This document shows, piece by piece, positions 60,905 to 64,000 of a stretch of 64,000 bases of DNA (the first letter of the stretch is position 1; each line of letters begins with the position of its first letter). Source of the stretch: Kribbella caucasensis (GTDB lineage: Bacteria; Actinomycetota; Actinomycetes; Propionibacteriales; Kribbellaceae). The translations under genes were made by a program, and so were the position numbers. A model generated the notes under the pieces. The model worked only from the letters and a program-made list of their open reading frames with translations. It searched no databases and was not told where the DNA came from. The stretch lies in assembly GCF_004361855.1 (NCBI RefSeq), contig NZ_SNWQ01000001.1, positions 248,001 through 312,000 on the forward strand. The letters are read 5' to 3'.

Positions 60905-61729
60905 ATGAGCACAGTCCCCACGATCACTCTGGACAACGGCGTCGAGATCCCGCAGCTGGGCCTGGGGGTCTGGCAGATCGAGGACAGCCTCGTCACCGAT
61001 GTCGTCGCCGAAGCCTTCGACGCCGGCTACCGGCACATCGACACGGCCGCCATCTACCGCAACGAGTCCGGTGTCGGCCGCGCGATCGCGGCCGCCGGGC
61101 TGCCGCGCGAGGAGCTGTTCATCACCACCAAGGTGTGGAACAGCGACCAGGGCTACGACTCCACCCTGAAGGCGTTCGACAAGAGCATCGGCAAGCTCGG
61201 CCTCGAGTACGTCGACCTGTACCTGATCCACTGGCAGGCGCTGAAGCAGGACCGGTTCGTCGACACGTGGAAGGCCTTCGAGCGCCTGTACGCCGACAAG
61301 CGGGTGCGCGCGATCGGCGTGTCCAACTTCCACATCCCGGCGCTGCAGCGGTTGTTCGACGAGACCGGCGTACGGCCGGCGGTCAACCAGATCGAGCTGC
61401 ACCCGGCGTTGCCGCAGGACGAGTTGCGCGCGTTCAACGCGGAGAACGACATCATCACCGAGGCGTACAGCCCGCTCGCGACCGGCGATCTGATCGGCGA
61501 TCCGACGCTGAAGCAGCTCGCGGACAAGCACGCCAAGACGCCCGCGCAGGTGATGATCCGCTGGCACCTGCAGCTCGGCAACGTGGTGATCCCGAAGACG
61601 AAGACGCCGGCCCGGATCCGGGAGAACATCGAGGTGTTCGACTTCAAGCTGGACAACGAGGACATGGCAGCGATCGCCGACCTCGAGACCGGCATCCGCA
61701 CCGGCGGCGACCCCGACCACTTCGGCTAG
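60905..61729 (+). CDS. Aldo/keto reductase
   Basis: 274 residues, full-length AKR barrel. Catalytic tetrad Asp46 (GYRHIDTAAIY), Tyr51, Lys76 (TTKVWN) and His109 (YLIHWQ); NADPH motif VVIPKTKTPARIRENIEVFDF. Resembles 2,5-diketo-D-gluconate reductases, a broad-range branch. Cytoplasmic. Single gene, convergent with a LysR gene 22 bases away. Confidence 0.95.
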   Translation: MSTVPTITLDNGVEIPQLGLGVWQIEDSLVTDVVAEAFDAGYRHIDTAAIYRNESGVGRAIAAAGLPREELFITTKVWNSDQGYDSTLKAFDKSIGKLGLEYVDLYLIHWQALKQDRFVDTWKAFERLYADKRVRAIGVSNFHIPALQRLFDETGVRPAVNQIELHPALPQDELRAFNAENDIITEAYSPLATGDLIGDPTLKQLADKHAKTPAQVMIRWHLQLGNVVIPKTKTPARIRENIEVFDFKLDNEDMAAIADLETGIRTGGDPDHFG

Positions 61730-61751
61730 TCCGCCCGCTGACGAATGATCG

Positions 61752-62624
61752 CTAAGGGCCGGTCAGTTGGAGGAACCGGGTCAGGACGGGTGAGGGGTTG
61801 TCCGGCGACCACGCCACGGAGAGTTGCCAAGGTGGTAGGTCGTCGGACAACTCGCGGTACACAACTGCCGCCGGATCGATCGGCGGTGTCGGCGCGATCA
61901 GCAACGACACCCCCAGCCCGGCGGCGACCAGCGACACGATCGTCTGCACATCCGCACCGTGTTGCGTGATCCGCGGCGTGAACCCTGCGGCCTTGCAGTA
62001 GCTCACGATCGTGTCGAACACCGACGGCCCGCTCGCTCGCGTGTAAAGCACGAAGGTGTCGTCAGCCAGGTCGGCAAGGCGAAGGCGCGACCGTTTGGCG
62101 AGCGGGTGACCCGCCGGTAGCGCGGCGACCAGTGGATCGGTGGAGACCACTCGCGAGGCAAGCCCTGGTTCAGCCGCGGGCAACCGGAGCAGGCCGACGT
62201 CGATCCGACCGTCGCGCAACTCCTCCGTCTGCCGGATCGTCGTCAGCGTCTCGAGGTCGAGGACCACCTGGGGATACGCCTGCCGGAACGCCCCGAGCAG
62301 GCGCGGCAGCACCTCGAAGGTCGCCGACTGGACGAACCGCAACCGCAGTTTGCCCAGCTCGCCTCGCTGCGTCCGCTGCGCGTTCTGGACCGCCTCGTCC
62401 GCGCGGCGCAGCAGCTCCGTCGCGTCGGCCCGGAAGCTCTCCCCCGCGGCCGTCAGCACGAACCGCTTCCGCACCCGGGCGAACAGCTCGACGCCGAGGT
62501 CCCGTTCGAGCGCCGCGATCTGCCGGCTCAGCGACGGCTGGGTGAGATGCAGCCGGGTCGCCGCCCGGCCGACGTTGAGCTCATCGGCCACCACCACGAA
62601 CGACTGCAGCTGTCTGAGTTCCAT
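61752..62624 (-). CDS. LysR-family regulator
   Basis: 290 residues. N-terminal HTH MELRQLQSFVVVADELNVGRAATRLHLTQPSLSRQIAALERDLGVELF; C-terminal substrate-binding domain with LRFVQSATFEVLPRLLGAFRQAYP. ATG 62624. Target not obvious: its divergent neighbour is a small open frame and a second LysR gene. Possibly self-regulated or controlling the aldo/keto reductase downstream. Confidence 0.94.
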   Translation of the reverse strand: MELRQLQSFVVVADELNVGRAATRLHLTQPSLSRQIAALERDLGVELFARVRKRFVLTAAGESFRADATELLRRADEAVQNAQRTQRGELGKLRLRFVQSATFEVLPRLLGAFRQAYPQVVLDLETLTTIRQTEELRDGRIDVGLLRLPAAEPGLASRVVSTDPLVAALPAGHPLAKRSRLRLADLADDTFVLYTRASGPSVFDTIVSYCKAAGFTPRITQHGADVQTIVSLVAAGLGVSLLIAPTPPIDPAAVVYRELSDDLPPWQLSVAWSPDNPSPVLTRFLQLTGP

Positions 62625-62725
62625 GGCCTAGATCATGCATCAGCCGCATCAACTATGGCCAGAACTTTCATTGGACGCATCAAGGTGCCGGAACCTACGG
62701 TCGAAACGACGAAAGGAACCACACC

Positions 62726-62950
62726 ATGTACCTCTTCCCCTACAGCGTCATCGAGAAGGTCGCTCGCGACGCCCAGTCCGCGCTGCCCGACGCCCCGGTC
62801 GTCCCCTGGGAGCCATCCCAGCCGCGGCGCCACTTCCCCCGGCTGTCGGTCGGGTTCCGGCGCCTCATTCGATCGGGCGGGACCGAACCGTGCGAAGCTG
62901 AGCCCCGTGATCGAAGTGCGAAGGTTGCGCGTACTGCGGGCGCTTGCTGA
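62726..62950 (+). CDS. Possible small protein upstream of second LysR
   Basis: 74-residue open frame with a good ribosome site (AAAGGA 7-8 bases before ATG). It starts MYLFPYSVIEKVARDAQSAL and is basic towards the end. No known domain or signal peptide. It overlaps the start of the lysR gene at 62907 by 44 bases in another frame. It could be a real small protein, a leader peptide, or chance. Confidence 0.4.
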   Translation: MYLFPYSVIEKVARDAQSALPDAPVVPWEPSQPRRHFPRLSVGFRRLIRSGGTEPCEAEPRDRSAKVARTAGAC

Positions 62951-63806
62951 TCACGGCACCGTGACCGCGGCCGCCGAGGTGCTGCACCTGACTCCCTCGG
63001 CGGTCTCGCAGCAACTGGCCGCACTGGAGAGCGAGGTCGGCCAGGAACTGCTCGAACGCCGCGGCCGCCGGGTCGCGATCACCTCGGCCGGCCGCCTCCT
63101 GCTCACCCACGCCGACACGATTCTCACCGAGGTCGAACGCGCCGAAGAGGCGATGCGACTGCATGCCGACGGCGCCACCGGCGAGATCCGCGTCGCCGCG
63201 TTCGCCAGCGCGATCAGCTTGCTCGTGGCCCCTTCCTTGGCCCGGCTCCGCGAGACCACTCCCGGCCTGCGACTCGTCGTACGGGATGCCGAGGGACACC
63301 AGGCCGTCACCCAACTCCTCGACGGCGAGGTCGAGCTGGCCGTCGCCGTCGAGCATCGGGGATCACCCGCTCCCGACGACGCCAGGCTGACCCGAATCCC
63401 CTTGTACTCCGAGCCTTTCGTCGCCCTGATCCCGCCGGACCATCCGATGACGAAGGCCGACTCGCTCGACCTCACCACCCTCGCCGCCGACGACTGGGTG
63501 ATGACGTCGGCCGGCAACCCGATCCGGGACGTCGTCCTGCTGGCCTGCGAACAGGCCGGCTTCCAACCGCGGATCGTGCACCACTCGGACGACTTCCGCG
63601 CGGTCGCCGCTTTGGTCGCCGCCGGCGCCGGCGTCTCGCTGGTACCACAGCTCGCCCTCCCGGATCCGGGCAAGGCCGTCGTCCGGCAGCTCGAAGCCCC
63701 GGTACCGGTCCGCCGGGTGTACGCCGCCACGCGTCCCAGCCGGGCCGACCACCCGCTGATCGCCGCAACCTTGGCCGCCTTGTCAGAGGCAGCTCACCGC
63801 CTCTGA
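62907..63806 (+). CDS. LysR-family regulator
   Basis: 299 residues from GTG 62907. HTH VIEVRRLRVLRALADHGTVTAAAEVLHLTPSAVSQQLAALE in parts, then a substrate-binding domain (EIRVAAFASAISLLVAPSLARLRETTPGLRLVV). The upstream codons in this frame run through the promoter region of the first lysR gene, so GTG 62907 is preferred. Target genes are not evident. It converges with the truncated TPR gene at the right edge, the stops being 2-5 bases apart. Confidence 0.93.
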   Translation: MIEVRRLRVLRALADHGTVTAAAEVLHLTPSAVSQQLAALESEVGQELLERRGRRVAITSAGRLLLTHADTILTEVERAEEAMRLHADGATGEIRVAAFASAISLLVAPSLARLRETTPGLRLVVRDAEGHQAVTQLLDGEVELAVAVEHRGSPAPDDARLTRIPLYSEPFVALIPPDHPMTKADSLDLTTLAADDWVMTSAGNPIRDVVLLACEQAGFQPRIVHHSDDFRAVAALVAAGAGVSLVPQLALPDPGKAVVRQLEAPVPVRRVYAATRPSRADHPLIAATLAALSEAAHRL

Positions 63807-63807
63807 T

Positions 63808-64000
63808 CTATTCGCGGTCGCCTGTCTCGTCCAGCAGCTCCCGTACTTCCTTTGCCCGTGGATCGGCCATCCGCTGATAGAGCATGTTCGCTTGCTCCCA
63901 CTCCTGTCGCGCCTCATCCAGCAGACCCAGCGCCGTCAGGGCGAGGCCCAACTGATGCCGAAGAGCGCCTTCACGATGGTCGGCGGGATAGCGGACGGCG
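63808..64000 (-). CDS. TPR-containing protein, C-terminal end (partial)
   Basis: The minus strand is open from the window edge to a TAG at 63808-63810, giving the last 63 residues: HQLGLALTALGLLDEARQEW, then QANMLYQRMADPRAKEVREL and a short acidic tail. The helical pattern is that of the terminal TPR repeat of SARP/AfsR-like or NB-ARC regulators. The start and domain type lie outside the window. Confidence 0.75.
   Translation of the reverse strand, partial: AVRYPADHREGALRHQLGLALTALGLLDEARQEWEQANMLYQRMADPRAKEVRELLDETGDRE

Overview
The window is high-GC DNA (about 70 percent G+C by eye). It has actinobacterial habits: many GTG starts, TGATG/ATGA stop-start overlaps, SARP, IclR, GntR and TetR regulators, a PknB-type kinase, an iron box of the IdeR/DmdR type, a class E sortase and DUF3151. 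Together with the secreted lyases and many short operons this suggests a soil actinomycete, probably of the Nocardioidaceae (Kribbella-like). The genus is an inference from gene style, not a database result. Both edges cut genes: a subtilase at the left and a TPR protein at the right. Layout: 1-6.4 kb holds the end of a secreted subtilase, then an iron-siderophore ABC importer (two FecCD permeases and an ATPase) divergent from a siderophore-interacting reductase across an iron box. 6.4-9.9 kb has a secreted alginate-lyase-like enzyme, a divergent TetR/SDR pair and a DJ-1/PfpI protein. 10-15.3 kb has a Ser/Thr kinase, purA, a VOC protein and an AraC regulator. 15.3-19.7 kb is one very large secreted pectin enzyme joining a rhamnogalacturonan acetylesterase to a rhamnogalacturonan lyase. 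19.7-26.6 kb is less regular: an AT-richer stretch with an orphan Pycsar-type membrane effector (PycTM/DUF5706), a MarR regulator with its operator, membrane proteins, an alpha/beta hydrolase and a molybdopterin oxidoreductase. 26.5-34.6 kb is mostly housekeeping: ComB-like phosphatase, DUF3151, HNH nuclease, an AbiEi-like protein, class II aldolase, a GntR/SIS amino-sugar pair, an APH-like kinase and a VOC protein. Two IclR-controlled aromatic loci follow. At 34.7-40.3 kb a five-gene operon encodes the lower hydroxyquinol pathway: intradiol dioxygenase, maleylacetate reductase, 3-oxoadipate CoA-transferase A/B and thiolase. Hydroxyquinol would go to maleylacetate, 3-oxoadipate, its CoA ester, then succinyl-CoA and acetyl-CoA. 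At 47.8-54.7 kb a minus-strand operon (CaiB-type CoA-transferase, citryl-CoA-lyase-like protein, LigB-like and LigA-like extradiol dioxygenase subunits, MDR oxidoreductase) faces an ATZ/TRZ-type amidohydrolase and an IclR regulator. No textbook pathway uses this combination, so it is the best candidate here for an undescribed catabolic system. Between the two loci lie a GH13 enzyme, a SpoU methyltransferase, a DedA protein, an inactive-looking NlpC/CHAP-like protein, a large SARP/NB-ARC/TPR regulator with putative direct-repeat binding sites, and LemA. The right end (54.8-64 kb) holds pyrE, a sortase, the threonine catabolic pair tdh-kbl, a lipoprotein, an AlkZ-type HTH_42 protein, an aldo/keto reductase and two LysR regulators. 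Intergenic DNA is rich in palindromes, including a hairpin family present at two gene ends.
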